Shown: piece after piece, positions 18,709-27,756 of the stretch
How positions within the stretch are numbered: position 1 is the stretch's first letter
Layout: every line of letters starts with the position of its first letter
NCBI GenBank assembly: GCA_002716585.1
Contig: PBBL01000064.1
Span: forward strand, 1 to 39,688
Source of the DNA: Myxococcales bacterium
GTDB taxonomy: Bacteria; Myxococcota_A; Bradymonadia; Bradymonadales; GCA-2716585
Length of the DNA stretch: 39,688 nucleotides
Reading direction: 5' to 3'
Notes under the pieces: model-generated
Told to the model about the DNA's origin: nothing
The model's input: the letters and a program-made list of their open reading frames with translations, nothing else
The model's database searches: none
Position numbers and translations under genes: made by a program

Positions 18709-20070
18709 ATGTACGACCAGTTCAGCCGCAACCCCATCGACTACGACGAGCTGCCCACCATCCGGCTGGTCGCGACCCCGTGGCGCGCGCGCCAGGTGGC
18801 GTTGACCGTCACGCTCACCTTCCTGGCGGGCGTCGCGCTGCTGACGCTGGCCCCCTGGCTCCAGAACGTCCCTGGCCAGGGGCGGGTCACCGCCTACGCC
18901 CCGTTGGAGCGGCAGCAGTCCGTCGAGGCCCCGATCAAGGGCCGCATCACGCGCTGGTGGGTGCAGGAGGGGTCACGGGTCAAGGCGGGCGACCCCCTCG
19001 TGGAGATCAGCGACAACGATCCGCGCTACTTCGAGCGGCTGGAGGCGGAGCGCGCCACCGTGCAGACCCAGCTTGAGGGCTACCAGCGGCAGGTCGCGGT
19101 CCTGAGCGAGCGGGTCCGCGCCGCCGAGGAGTCGCGCGACCACACCATCACCTCGCTCCAGGCCAAGCAGCGCGCCACCGAGCGCAAGCTCAACCAGAGC
19201 CGCCAGAAGCTCCGCGCCGCCGAGGCCAAGCACGAGACCCAGCTCCTGAACCTCGCCCGCGAGCGCGTCCTGGTCGAGCAGGGGCTCACCAGCAAGCGCA
19301 AGGTCGAGTTCGCCACCATGTACGAGGCGGAGGCGCGCACCAACCGCGCCGCCGCCCAGCAGCAGGTCGAGGCCTCGCGGGAGATGGTCAACGCCGCCGT
19401 CGCCGACCTCTCCAAGAACACCGCCGAGGCCAACGCCAAGGTCGAGAAGGCGCGCGCCGATCTGGCCAAGGCCGAGGTCGCCGTCGCCCAGGCCCAGGCC
19501 AAGCTCGTCTCGATGGACACCAAGATCGCCCGACAGCTCAACCAGCGGGTCGTCGCCCCCCGCGACGGGACCGTCCTCAAGCTCCTCGTGGCCGAGGGCG
19601 GCGAGCAGGTCAAGCCTGGCGACAAGCTGCTCATGTTCGTGCCGGACGGCCTCGACCGCGCTGTGGAGCTGTGGGTCGATGGCAACGACGCCGCCCTCAT
19701 CAGCGAAGGGCGCCAGGTCCGCCTCCAGTTCGAGGGGTGGCCCGCGGTCCAGTTCACCGGCTGGCCCTCGGTCGCCGTGGGCACCTTCGGCGGGGTCGTC
19801 GCCTTCGTCGACGCCGCAGACGACGGCAAGGGGAACTTCCGTATCCTCGTCCGACCCGACCCCGACGACGAGCCCTGGCCCAACCCCTACTACCTCCGCC
19901 AGGGGGCGCTCGCCAACGGCTGGATCATGCTCGATGAGGTCAGCCTCGGCTTCGAGGTCTGGCGCCAGCTCAACGGCTTCCCGCCAGTGATCGATCCCCC
20001 TGGCGACTCCAAGGACGGCAAGGGCAAGAACGGCAAAGGCAAGAACCCGGTCAAGATGGGGTCCAAGTGA
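18709..20070 (+). CDS. HlyD-family membrane fusion protein
   Basis: This 453-aa periplasmic adaptor links the ABC transporter to the outer-membrane channel. One transmembrane helix (about residues 26-46) follows a short cytoplasmic N-terminus. The first half of a lipoyl domain (VEAPIKGRITRWWVQEGSRV) leads into a long coiled coil (about 105-275, rich in Ala/Glu/Lys/Arg/Gln), and the second lipoyl half (VVAPRDGTVLKLLVAEGG) and a barrel domain follow. The tail is a Gly/Lys-rich stretch (DGKGKNGKGKN). ATG 18709 lies three bases after the ABC stop, and the stop overlaps the TolC-like GTG start by four bases (GTGA), so the operon is tightly coupled. Confidence 0.92.
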   Translation: MYDQFSRNPIDYDELPTIRLVATPWRARQVALTVTLTFLAGVALLTLAPWLQNVPGQGRVTAYAPLERQQSVEAPIKGRITRWWVQEGSRVKAGDPLVEISDNDPRYFERLEAERATVQTQLEGYQRQVAVLSERVRAAEESRDHTITSLQAKQRATERKLNQSRQKLRAAEAKHETQLLNLARERVLVEQGLTSKRKVEFATMYEAEARTNRAAAQQQVEASREMVNAAVADLSKNTAEANAKVEKARADLAKAEVAVAQAQAKLVSMDTKIARQLNQRVVAPRDGTVLKLLVAEGGEQVKPGDKLLMFVPDGLDRAVELWVDGNDAALISEGRQVRLQFEGWPAVQFTGWPSVAVGTFGGVVAFVDAADDGKGNFRILVRPDPDDEPWPNPYYLRQGALANGWIMLDEVSLGFEVWRQLNGFPPVIDPPGDSKDGKGKNGKGKNPVKMGSK

Positions 20071-21653
20071 ACCAAACCCTTCGCTCCAGGCGCGACCCGC
20101 GTCGCGCCTCGTCGTCGGGGGCGCGCGTGGGTGCCACCCTCCTGTGCGCGCTCACCGCGCTCAGCTCGCCGGGCTCCGCCCAGGACGCCCCCACGAAGGC
20201 GCCCAGCCCCCCCTTCCCCACCCCGGAGCTGGACAGCCTGGAGCCGCTCCCGACAGGCCCGCTGGAGCCGCTGGAGCCGCTCGCCGTGCCGCCCCTGGGC
20301 GAGGGGACGCCGCTCACGCTGGAGGCCGTCGTCGCGGCCACGCTCGCCCGCGCCCCGAAGCTGGAGAGCGCCGCTCAGAAGATCCGCGCCGCCGAGGCGG
20401 AGGTCATGGCCGCCCAGGGCGCCTTCGACACGAAGCTCGTCGGTAAGCTGGTCGACGTCCCCATCGGCTACTACGACACCACCCGCGTCAGCCTCGCGCT
20501 GGAGCAGCCCACCCCCTACTGGGGGCTCATGTTGACCGCCGGTTACCGCCGTGGGGTTGGCAACTGGCCGGTCTACTACGAGAATTACGAGACGCTGACC
20601 GCCGGGGAGGCGTTCCTGGGCCTGGAGCTGCCGCTGCTGCGCGATCGAGCCATCGACGCGCAGCGGGCCAAGCTGCTCCAGGCCGACCTCAAGCTCAAGG
20701 CGAACCAGCGCGCCCTCGACGCCAACGCCCTCCAGACGGCGCGCGACGCCGCGATCGCCTACTGGGGCTGGGTCGCCGCCGGGCGCAAGCTGGCGATCGC
20801 GCTGCGGCTGATGGCGCTGGCAGAGCAGCGCGAGGCCGCCGTGGACGCGCTCGTCCGCAGCGGCGCGATCCCGGCCGCCGAGCGCCTGGAGAACCGCAGG
20901 GTGTTGCTCGGGCGACGCCAGGAGGCGATCAAGGCGCTCCGCAAGCTGGAGAAGGCCGCGATCAAGCTGGCGCTCTACCTCCGCGACGCCAACGGCGACC
21001 CGACCCGGCCCGACCCGCGCCGCCTCCCTGACACGCTGGAGCCGCCCGCGCCGCTCGATGAGGGGCTGCTGAGCCGCGCCCCGGCCCTGGCGCTGGAGAA
21101 CCGCCCCGAGGTCGCCCAGATGCAGGCGACGGCGCAGATCGCCGAGATCGACGTGGAGCTGACCGAGAACCAGGTCGCCCCCGAGCTGGATCTCATGGCG
21201 AGGACCTCGTGGGACATCGGCGACACCCCCAAGGAGCTGGACAAGAAGCTCGGCCCCCCCATCGTCGAGTGGGGGGTGACCCTCAAGGTCCCCCTCCAGA
21301 TGCGCAAGCCCCGCGGGCAGCGCGACGCCGCCCAGGCGCGCCGGGCGGGGGTCACCTGGGACAACCGCCTGGCCATGGACACCCTCCTGAACGAAGTCGA
21401 GGACGCCATCTCGGCGGTTGAGGCCGCCCAGGCGGGCGTCCCGGTGGCCCGGGACGGGGCGCGCATGGCCAACCTGCGCGCCGAGGCCGAGCGGCGGCGG
21501 TTCATCGCGGGCTCCACCGACCTGTTCAAGGTCAACCTCCTTGAAGACTACGCCGCGCAGTCCGAGGCCAAGCTCGTGGACGCGATCGCCGACCTCCACA
21601 TCGCCCACGCGACGCTGCGGGCGGCGATCGGACTCGCCCCTGACGAACCCTAG
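20067..21653 (+). CDS. TolC-family outer-membrane channel protein
   Basis: This 528-aa protein has a signal peptide (about residues 17-42, ending GSAQD), a Pro/Leu/Glu-rich linker, and the helical outer-membrane efflux repeats. The first repeat opens with LTLEAVVAATLARAPKLESA and the second with LALENRPEVAQMQATAQIAEIDV. Long amphipathic helices and the closing IADLHIAHATLRAAIG are typical. The GTG start at 20067 overlaps the adaptor stop. It forms the outer-membrane exit duct of the tripartite system. The repeats are intact, in contrast to the degenerate ATPase of the same operon. Confidence 0.92.
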   Translation: MNQTLRSRRDPRRASSSGARVGATLLCALTALSSPGSAQDAPTKAPSPPFPTPELDSLEPLPTGPLEPLEPLAVPPLGEGTPLTLEAVVAATLARAPKLESAAQKIRAAEAEVMAAQGAFDTKLVGKLVDVPIGYYDTTRVSLALEQPTPYWGLMLTAGYRRGVGNWPVYYENYETLTAGEAFLGLELPLLRDRAIDAQRAKLLQADLKLKANQRALDANALQTARDAAIAYWGWVAAGRKLAIALRLMALAEQREAAVDALVRSGAIPAAERLENRRVLLGRRQEAIKALRKLEKAAIKLALYLRDANGDPTRPDPRRLPDTLEPPAPLDEGLLSRAPALALENRPEVAQMQATAQIAEIDVELTENQVAPELDLMARTSWDIGDTPKELDKKLGPPIVEWGVTLKVPLQMRKPRGQRDAAQARRAGVTWDNRLAMDTLLNEVEDAISAVEAAQAGVPVARDGARMANLRAEAERRRFIAGSTDLFKVNLLEDYAAQSEAKLVDAIADLHIAHATLRAAIGLAPDEP

Positions 21654-21794
21654 CTCGCCCCAGGGTGGCCGAGGGGTTCCGACCTCATCGGGTTGTGTTG
21701 GACATCACGTGTGTCGGGGAGGGGAAGGAAGGGGAAGGAGAGGAGGCAGCGCCTGGAGCCCGCCCTGCGCGAGCAGGCCGAGCCAGGGGTGTCC

Positions 21795-21989
21795 TCAGAC
21801 ACCGTCCGCCGCGTCGGACGGGTTGATCGGCCCGGACGTGCCCGAGCGGTTGTTCGGGGTGGTTGTCTGGCCGGACTTCGCGTCGGAGGGGTTGTTCGGG
21901 CCAGTCGTGGTCTTCTTGTTCGGGGTCGGCTTCTGCTCCGGGTTGGGGTTTTTGTTCTTCGACGGGTTGCGATCAACGGGTTCACTCAT
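21795..21989 (-). CDS. 64-aa Asn/Pro/Thr/Ser-rich hydrophilic peptide
   Basis: This small unrecognised protein has no signal peptide or hydrophobic segment. It begins MSEPVDRNPSKNKNPNPEQK and contains two copies of a GP(N/I)NPSDA unit, the second near the C-terminus, joined by Thr/Asn-rich sequence. It looks intrinsically disordered. The start is set by ATG 21989 with GAGGAG four bases upstream, one of the better ribosome sites in the window; an in-frame ATG at 22001 is less likely. It lies 122 bases downstream of the CsbD gene on the same strand and converges on the secretion operon. A stress-related disordered protein or a secretion substrate are both only guesses. Confidence 0.6.
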   Translation of the reverse strand: MSEPVDRNPSKNKNPNPEQKPTPNKKTTTGPNNPSDAKSGQTTTPNNRSGTSGPINPSDAADGV

Positions 21990-22111
21990 GACTCTCCTCA
22001 ACGGTCAACAAACGTTCCAGGTGACACCCTCGGAGGAAGCGCGCACAGCCGCGCTGGCCTTCCCCCGAGGGGAGCGCCTCAAAGCGGCGCTCGGGTGGCA
22101 GGGGGCTCAAC

Positions 22112-22309
22112 TCAAAGCGACGTCGACCAGTCGTCGATCGCCTTCTTGGCCTGCTCCTTCTGGTAGCCGTAGCGCTCCTGCAGGCGACCCTCCAGCTCCT
22201 GGCGGCGACCCTTGATCTGATCGATGTCATCGTCCGTGAGCTCGCCCCACTTCTGCTGCACCTTGCCCTTCATCTGCTCCCACTTGCCCTCAATCTGGTC
22301 CCAATTCAC
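22112..22309 (-). CDS. CsbD-family stress response protein
   Basis: This 65-aa protein matches the CsbD family through NWDQIEGKWEQMKGKVQQKW, GELTDDD and the C-terminal AIDDW. CsbD proteins are small, hydrophilic, helical and induced in general stress; their biochemical role is unknown. The GTG start at 22309, just before NWDQIEG, fits the family length and has GAGGAA upstream; the in-frame ATG at 22351 would add 14 atypical residues. Two hairpins lie just upstream in the leader (22331-22379). Confidence 0.92.
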   Translation of the reverse strand: MNWDQIEGKWEQMKGKVQQKWGELTDDDIDQIKGRRQELEGRLQERYGYQKEQAKKAIDDWSTSL

Positions 22310-22330
22310 AATACGTTCCTCGCGGTGTTG

Positions 22331-22379
22331 GAGGCTGGCGTCCAGCCTCATGGTGGATATCGGGGCGTCTCATCGCCCC
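22331..22379. promoter_or_regulatory. two tandem hairpins upstream of csbD-like gene
   Basis: GAGGCTGG/CCAGCCTC (22331-22338/22342-22349) closes on CGT, and GGGGCG/CGCCCC (22362-22367/22374-22379) closes on TCTCAT. They lie 22 to 70 bases before the CsbD start and downstream of the large vWA gene on the same strand. They could be a terminator pair without U-tract or part of the csbD leader. Confidence 0.35.
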
Positions 22380-22577
22380 ACGCCACCACATAGAGCAAGA
22401 CCGGGGCCAACTCTGACGCGATCGCCAAAGACACCGCCGCAACGCCGTCCACCACGACCACGAGACGTATTGAACCGACGCCCACCGCGCCAGCCGCGCG
22501 GGGGCCATGAGGTTTGAGCGACGAGCTTTCCGAACGACACCACGTCGAAACAGCGAGTCCTGGTCGTCGCCAGGCGC

Positions 22578-25500
22578 CTACCGGGTGACCCACTCGCGGT
22601 GAACGCGGACGCTGGCCACCCGGACGTCGTGATCGCCCGCCGGGATCACGACCGGGTAGGTACGCGCGCGCCCGCGGGCGCGCACTGTGACGGTGGCCTT
22701 GACGTCGCGCTCGACCGCGCCGTGGCGGCTCACCTCGATCCAGTAGACCCCCTGGGGCATGACCGGCAGGACGATCGCCTCGCGGGGCGCCTTGCCCTCG
22801 GCGTAGCCCACGGGGTGGCCGGTGGCCGACTCGGCGACCACCCGCCCGCGCCGCCCGTTGGCCTTGAGCGACACCGGCCAGTCGGGGCTGACGCGCTCCC
22901 CATACGGCATGAGCACCGAGAGGTCGAGGTCCTCCTCCCCCTCCCAGGTGAGGGTCACGGCGCCCGCGCCTCGCAGATCGAGCTTCGCCTCAGGCCCAGG
23001 CTCCGCGAAGGGCCGCGCGCCGACGCGCTCCCCGGCGAGCGCCGCCGCGAGCGCGTCGGCGCGGGCGCGCTGGTCGGCGCTCAGCTCATCGCCGCTCCGA
23101 GCGCGCAGCCGCGCCAGCCGATCGCGCGCCGCTCGTGGCGCGAAGATCGCCTCGACGGTCACGAGGTCGAGGACGTCGTCGGGCTCCTCGCTCCGCGCCG
23201 CGAGCGCGCGATGCGCCGCGGCGGACATCGGCAAGCGATCACGGAGGCTGAGCTGCCGGGCCCAACGGCTCAAGAGCTGCGTGTCGTCCGGCGACAGCTC
23301 GATCGCGTTGCCAAACCGACGCATCGCGGCGTCCGCCTGCCCGGTGCGCGACAGCAGCTCACCGAGCAGCCAGTGGACCTGGGGGTTGTAGGGGTCGCGC
23401 TCAAGCCAACCGCGCGCCGCCTCCAGTTGAGCGGTGGTGTCCCCCACCCGGGCGAGGTGACGGAGCAGGCGCTGTCGTGGCTCGCGGCGGAGCGGCGCCT
23501 CGTCGATCGCCGCCTGGAGCGCGTCCCGGCGCGCGTCCACCGCGCTCGGCTGAGGCGGCAGGCTGCGGATGTTGACGCGCCAGACCTGAACCCGAACGGG
23601 CATACGGTTCGGCGCTCTGTCCCAGCCGAAATCCGGGGACGCCTTCGCCTCGCTCCGCCTCCTGGAGGGTTTGGCCGCGGGCTGCTTGGCGGATTTGGTC
23701 GTGACCGCGGGCTGGTCGGCGGCGGACTTCTCCTGCTCGACCCCGTCGTCCCCTCCCAGGAGGTCGCTGAGCGGCGGGGGATCCTCGTTGGCCGCGCCCC
23801 ACGTGGGGTTGGACTCCACGAGCTTGAGCACGTCGCCCTCCCCGCCCTGTGGGCTCGCCGGGGTGGGGGCCGCCGCGCTGTCCTTCTGGGACAACGCGCG
23901 CCCGGTTCGGGGGACCTCCCCATCGTCGTCCTCAGACACCTCAAGCTCACCGCGGCCGCGGTGAGCCTCCTTCCGCTCCCCAAGGGCCGCCTCATCGGCA
24001 GGAGCGGCGCCGGTGACGGCGTCCATGTCCGCGTAGGAGCGGTCCTTGTTTCGGTCGACCTTGTAGCGGCGGTACATCTGCTCGTTCTCAAGGACAAGGA
24101 ACGACGTGTAGCGGCTCATGACCGTGTGTCGGCGGCTGGTGGAGATGATCTCCTCGCGGCTCGCGTCGCCGCCGTAGAAGGTCAGGTGCTCGATGTGGCG
24201 CTGCGCCCAGACCCGCGGCACGAAGCTCCTTGGGGCCGCGTCGCGGGCGCTCATGTCCACCCGGAAGGGCTGGGCGAAGGGGCGATCCCCGACCAGCCCC
24301 GTCAACGTCACCTGCCCGTCCACCTCCCCGCGGAACCTCCCGACGACGATCACCTCCTCGCCCTGGTACAGCGTGGGCAGGTGGCTGGGGTAGACCCAAT
24401 CGACCTTCTCCGAGCTGAAGGTCAACATCGCCTGCCGCAGCGACGCCCGGCGCGTGTTGAGCGCCACCGCCGAGACGCGCGCGGGCACATCCTCGCCGCG
24501 GTTCAGGTGCACCATCGCGCCCCCGAAGCGGCGCGTCAGCGAGCGCAGCGTGGGCACCTCCACCCGGCTGCCGACGCCCACGGCGTGGATGGTCGGCCTC
24601 AGCTCACCGAGCGCGCCGTCGATCGCGTCCACCAGGGCGTCCGGGCGAACCTCGCCCAACGTCGGGTGACCGTCGCCGATGTAGACCAGCACCGGGTTCT
24701 TTGAGCCCGCCATGAGCTGCCGCGTCTGCGCGAAGGCGCCCTCCAGATCCGAGGCGCCTCCCGGTTCCTGCCCCTCCAGGAAGGCCAGCGCGTCCTGCAC
24801 CGCGTCTTGTGTGACGGGGACCAGCCCCCGCGGCCACGGGCGCACCTCCTGATCCGCCGCGACGACCCCGACGCGATCGTCCGGGCCGAGCTGCGTCGTC
24901 CACGCCGCCACCGCCGCCACCGCCGCCTTCAGGTCGCCAGGCGACGTGCCGAAGGAGGTGTCGACGACAAACACCACGTCCGCGCCGCTGGGGTCCGGCT
25001 CGGAGCCCAGGACCTGGAGCGACGGGCGGAGCACCATCATGAAGTAGGGGTCGCCGCCCTCCTCGTCCGCGCCGAGGTAGACCCGGGAGTCGGTGTACTG
25101 AGGCACCTCCCACTCCACGACGATGTCATGCCGCGGCGAGAAGCGCTCCTTCTCGAACCGCAGCGAGGCCTCTCCCCGCTCCTCGTGGGCCTCGATGGAA
25201 CCTGCGTACATCGGCATCCGCACGCTCTGGAGCCGCTGGCCATCCAGCCGGACGTCCGCCGAGAAGCGGAAGGCGTCGATGGCCACGGCCCCGGTTCGGG
25301 GGAGCGGGTAGGTGTAGCGGCTCTCGGTGCCGTCCGCGGGCAGGACCTGGGTGTACCAGAGGATGACGCGCTGCTCGGCGCCCGGGAAGATCGGGAAGAT
25401 CCGCATCTGGAAGGTGTTGTCCTCCTTCCACTCCAGCAGCGCCGGGTCCTTGGGCCTCATGTAATCGTTGACGATGTCGTCGAAGATCTGCTTCGCCCTC

Positions 25501-26405
25501 CCCTTCTCCTCGATCTCGCCCTCCATCCACTGATCCCCGATCTGCATGGCGAAGCGGACGATGCTGGCGCCCTGGGGGATTGGGAAGGAGTAGACCCCTT
25601 CGAGGGTGCGCCTCGTGGTGTTCTTGAACACCTGCTCGATCTCGGTGCGGGCGACCCGGCCACGAACCGTGGCGTGGACGCTCAGCTCCTTGATCGCGAT
25701 CGCGCGTGGCAGCGCCTGCTTGTTGGCGGGGTTGCGCCCCATGATGTCCCCGATGCCAGCAGGGCTCGCGCGCTGCTCGTCCGCTTCGGCCTCCACCTGC
25801 ATGTCGCGAGCCCACGCGGTCTGGTAGGCGAGGTTGGCGCTGGGGTGGAAGGTGACCCGTCCTTGCTGGGCCATGGCGGCCTCGCCGGGCGCGAGGACCC
25901 GACGCTGCTCGGAGGTGGTGAGGGTGGAGGAGCCGGTCAGGGCGCTGATCCGGGTGCGGTCCTGACCGTCCGGGGAGGGCTCGACCCGGATGGAGACGGA
26001 GGCGCCGGGCTCAACCGCGACCTGACCGGCGGGGGTCTCCATGGTCACGGCGCCGATCGCCTCAAGGACGAACTGGCCGGTGTCCGCGCGCAAGGCGCCG
26101 CGGTCGATGAGCTGAACGCGGCTCTCGGCGTCCAACCAGAGGCGCGAGCCGTCGCCGAGCTTGAGGGCCGCCCGCGCCAGGGGCTCGGTGGCGACCCCGG
26201 CGCCGAGGACGACCTCGGCGCCGTGGTGAACCGGTCGGCAGTCGGCCTCGCAGAGTTGCAGCGCGCCCGCCCCGATGACCGCCTCGACCTGCCCCCAGGT
26301 GTCGGGAGAGACCGCCTCCGCGCGATCGCTCCCCTCTTCATCGACGCCTGAGCAGGCGACCAGCGCCCACAAGGCGAACCCTATCCAACCAAATCGTCGC
26401 GTCAT
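22578..26405 (-). CDS. lipoprotein with FecR-like, VIT, vWA and TPR-like regions
   Basis: This is a 1275-aa exported protein. The signal peptide ends with lipobox LVAC (Cys near residue 18). An N-terminal FecR-like beta region (about 32-190) includes LKLGDGSRLWLDAESRVQLI. A VIT domain (about 225-400; VFKNTTRRTLEGVYSFPIPQ) precedes a vWA domain (from about 473, DVVFVVDTSFGTS). The MIDAS DxSxS is altered to DTSFG, although YIGDG and TLGE are kept. A Ser/Ala-rich linker (about 800-940) is followed by TPR-like helices (about 965-1040) and a C-terminal beta region. VIT/vWA proteins usually act as surface or periplasmic assembly factors; the exact role here is unknown. ATG 26405 has GGAGGAGG four bases upstream. 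It is divergent from another lipoprotein gene. Confidence 0.85.
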   Translation of the reverse strand: MTRRFGWIGFALWALVACSGVDEEGSDRAEAVSPDTWGQVEAVIGAGALQLCEADCRPVHHGAEVVLGAGVATEPLARAALKLGDGSRLWLDAESRVQLIDRGALRADTGQFVLEAIGAVTMETPAGQVAVEPGASVSIRVEPSPDGQDRTRISALTGSSTLTTSEQRRVLAPGEAAMAQQGRVTFHPSANLAYQTAWARDMQVEAEADEQRASPAGIGDIMGRNPANKQALPRAIAIKELSVHATVRGRVARTEIEQVFKNTTRRTLEGVYSFPIPQGASIVRFAMQIGDQWMEGEIEEKGRAKQIFDDIVNDYMRPKDPALLEWKEDNTFQMRIFPIFPGAEQRVILWYTQVLPADGTESRYTYPLPRTGAVAIDAFRFSADVRLDGQRLQSVRMPMYAGSIEAHEERGEASLRFEKERFSPRHDIVVEWEVPQYTDSRVYLGADEEGGDPYFMMVLRPSLQVLGSEPDPSGADVVFVVDTSFGTSPGDLKAAVAAVAAWTTQLGPDDRVGVVAADQEVRPWPRGLVPVTQDAVQDALAFLEGQEPGGASDLEGAFAQTRQLMAGSKNPVLVYIGDGHPTLGEVRPDALVDAIDGALGELRPTIHAVGVGSRVEVPTLRSLTRRFGGAMVHLNRGEDVPARVSAVALNTRRASLRQAMLTFSSEKVDWVYPSHLPTLYQGEEVIVVGRFRGEVDGQVTLTGLVGDRPFAQPFRVDMSARDAAPRSFVPRVWAQRHIEHLTFYGGDASREEIISTSRRHTVMSRYTSFLVLENEQMYRRYKVDRNKDRSYADMDAVTGAAPADEAALGERKEAHRGRGELEVSEDDDGEVPRTGRALSQKDSAAAPTPASPQGGEGDVLKLVESNPTWGAANEDPPPLSDLLGGDDGVEQEKSAADQPAVTTKSAKQPAAKPSRRRSEAKASPDFGWDRAPNRMPVRVQVWRVNIRSLPPQPSAVDARRDALQAAIDEAPLRREPRQRLLRHLARVGDTTAQLEAARGWLERDPYNPQVHWLLGELLSRTGQADAAMRRFGNAIELSPDDTQLLSRWARQLSLRDRLPMSAAAHRALAARSEEPDDVLDLVTVEAIFAPRAARDRLARLRARSGDELSADQRARADALAAALAGERVGARPFAEPGPEAKLDLRGAGAVTLTWEGEEDLDLSVLMPYGERVSPDWPVSLKANGRRGRVVAESATGHPVGYAEGKAPREAIVLPVMPQGVYWIEVSRHGAVERDVKATVTVRARGRARTYPVVIPAGDHDVRVASVRVHREWVTR

Positions 26406-26721
26406 GACGCCTCCTCCTGGGGTGTTACCTGAGCCGGGCTCTCCGGCCATGTCAGGTGTCAACGGCGGCGCCAGCGAAACGATCCAAATCGGGCAGGGGG
26501 ATCACCGCTGCCCCCCGAAGATGCGTTGGTCTGGGCACGCTCACGCGCTGAAACGATGTGTTTCCGGGGGCAGACCGAGCCGTTTCGACACAACGAAGGC
26601 CGAATAACACGCGTTCGAGCCCTCAGCAAAGGTTGGTACGCGGCATGCATTGGGGAGGGGCGCCTTCGAATGGTGTTGCTGTGCGGAGGCGTAATTCAAT
26701 TCGCTCCAGAGGAGTTTCTTC
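26406..26721. other. divergent intergenic region between two lipoprotein genes
   Basis: These 316 bases separate two divergent lipoprotein starts and should contain both promoters. The right-hand end is AT-richer (GTAATTCAATTCG, 26690-26702) just before the GAGGAG site of the 26722 gene. I see no convincing -35/-10 pair, repeat or RNA gene. Confidence 0.5.
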
Positions 26722-27621
26722 ATGAAAGTATCACACAAATGGCTTGGCGTTGTGGCGTGCGTGGGTTCGATCGCGACCGGGTGCAGCGGTGTCGCCGACG
26801 ACTCGGCGACAGCGGAGTCCCCGGAGGCGGCCGAGACGGCGACGACCTCAGGGATGGCGCTGACGATGGACATCCTGGCCGAGACCGACGTGGCCGGGAT
26901 GCGCTACGACATCACGCGGACGCCGTGCCCGGACGGTGACGAAGACTACGAGGCGTGGGAGACGAGCGTGAGTGTGGACCTGGAGGACCTGCTGCTGCCG
27001 GGCGGGCTCGACGCGTTCGAAGACCAGCCCCTCGATGAGAACTCCGAGCACCTGTTCGCGGACTACTTCACGGTCGTCCCGGCGGGCTGCTACGACGTGA
27101 GCGTGACCCCGTTGGATGAGGACGGTGAGCCCTCGGACGACTGCGCGTCGGCCAGCGCCGAAGGCGTTGAGGTGGAGGACGGTGAGACGACCGAGATCCT
27201 GCTCGTGAGTCAGTGCGACGGTCCTGAGCGCGGCGCGCTCGACACCGTGGCGGTGATCAACCATCCGCCGACCCTTGAGGCGCTGACCTACAACCCGTCG
27301 AAGTTCACCACCTGCGGCGACACCGTTGAGATCTGCGCGACCGCGACCGATCCGGACGGTGACCCGATCGAGTTCGATTGGGACTTCCCCGAAGGCGTTG
27401 ACGCCACGCCGGGCGCCATCAGCTCCGACGGCGAGACCACCATCCAGTGCGCCTCCGTCTCGGCTGAGACCGGCGCGACCTACGACCTGAGCCTGACCGT
27501 GTACGACCTGTTCGTCGAGGACGGTGAGGTGGTCCGCGCCGAGGACTGGCTCCAGGCGCGTGGCGAGGACGTCGAGTCCCATGACGACCTCTCGTTCCCG
27601 CTGCACGTGCAGTGCCAGTGA
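26722..27621 (+). CDS. putative acidic lipoprotein with a PKD-like domain
   Basis: This 299-aa protein has a signal peptide and lipobox (SIATGC, Cys21). The mature part is strongly acidic. The C-terminal half (about residues 185-270) has features of a PKD/Ig-like repeat: VEICATATDPDGDPIEFDWDF and later TYDLSLTVYD. The N-terminal half (about 45-160) resembles a carbohydrate-binding-type beta domain (AGCYDVSVTPLDEDG) but is not recognised. ATG 26722 has GAGGAG upstream. The gene stands alone: it is divergent from the VIT/vWA lipoprotein and ends in a strong terminator, so it is probably monocistronic. It is likely a surface-exposed lipoprotein of unknown function. Confidence 0.8.
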   Translation: MKVSHKWLGVVACVGSIATGCSGVADDSATAESPEAAETATTSGMALTMDILAETDVAGMRYDITRTPCPDGDEDYEAWETSVSVDLEDLLLPGGLDAFEDQPLDENSEHLFADYFTVVPAGCYDVSVTPLDEDGEPSDDCASASAEGVEVEDGETTEILLVSQCDGPERGALDTVAVINHPPTLEALTYNPSKFTTCGDTVEICATATDPDGDPIEFDWDFPEGVDATPGAISSDGETTIQCASVSAETGATYDLSLTVYDLFVEDGEVVRAEDWLQARGEDVESHDDLSFPLHVQCQ

Positions 27622-27647
27622 CCCCACCACCGAGCGGGCCTACGGCT

Positions 27648-27672
27648 CGCCCGGTGTCGATGACACCGGGCG
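27648..27672. terminator. 11-bp hairpin without U-tract
   Basis: CGCCCGGTGTC pairs perfectly with GACACCGGGCG around GAT, 26 bases after the lipoprotein stop and 20 bases before the strong terminator. It has no T-run; it may be a 3'-end-protecting hairpin. Confidence 0.4.
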
Positions 27673-27692
27673 GGCCGTGACCCCTTCACAGC

Positions 27693-27730
27693 AAAACGCC
27701 CCAGGGAGCACATGCTCTCTGGGGCGTTTT
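27693..27730. terminator. strong bidirectional intrinsic terminator
   Basis: AAAACGCCCCAGGGAGC (27693-27709) pairs with GCTCTCTGGGGCGTTTT (27714-27730) with one G-U pair around ACAT. The T-run on each strand and the position between convergent gene ends (27621 and 27757) make this the clearest terminator in the window. Confidence 0.92.
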
Positions 27731-27756
27731 GCGTTGTTGACCTGTCACCCAACGGG

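Noticed and set aside
18709..22309. Search for RTX (GGxGxDxxx) or double-glycine leader cargo near the exporter
   Set aside because: None found; the Gly/Lys tail of the adaptor is a disordered tail, not a secretion signal repeat.
22348..22593. Small hydrophobic peptide (contains IRLVVVVDGVAAVSLAIAS) on the minus strand
   Set aside because: No ribosome site, uncertain start, overlap with the vWA gene end and with the csbD leader hairpins; probably chance.
24807..26351. 514-codon frame antisense to the VIT/vWA gene
   Set aside because: Shadow frame; the opposite strand encodes coherent lipobox, VIT and vWA motifs.
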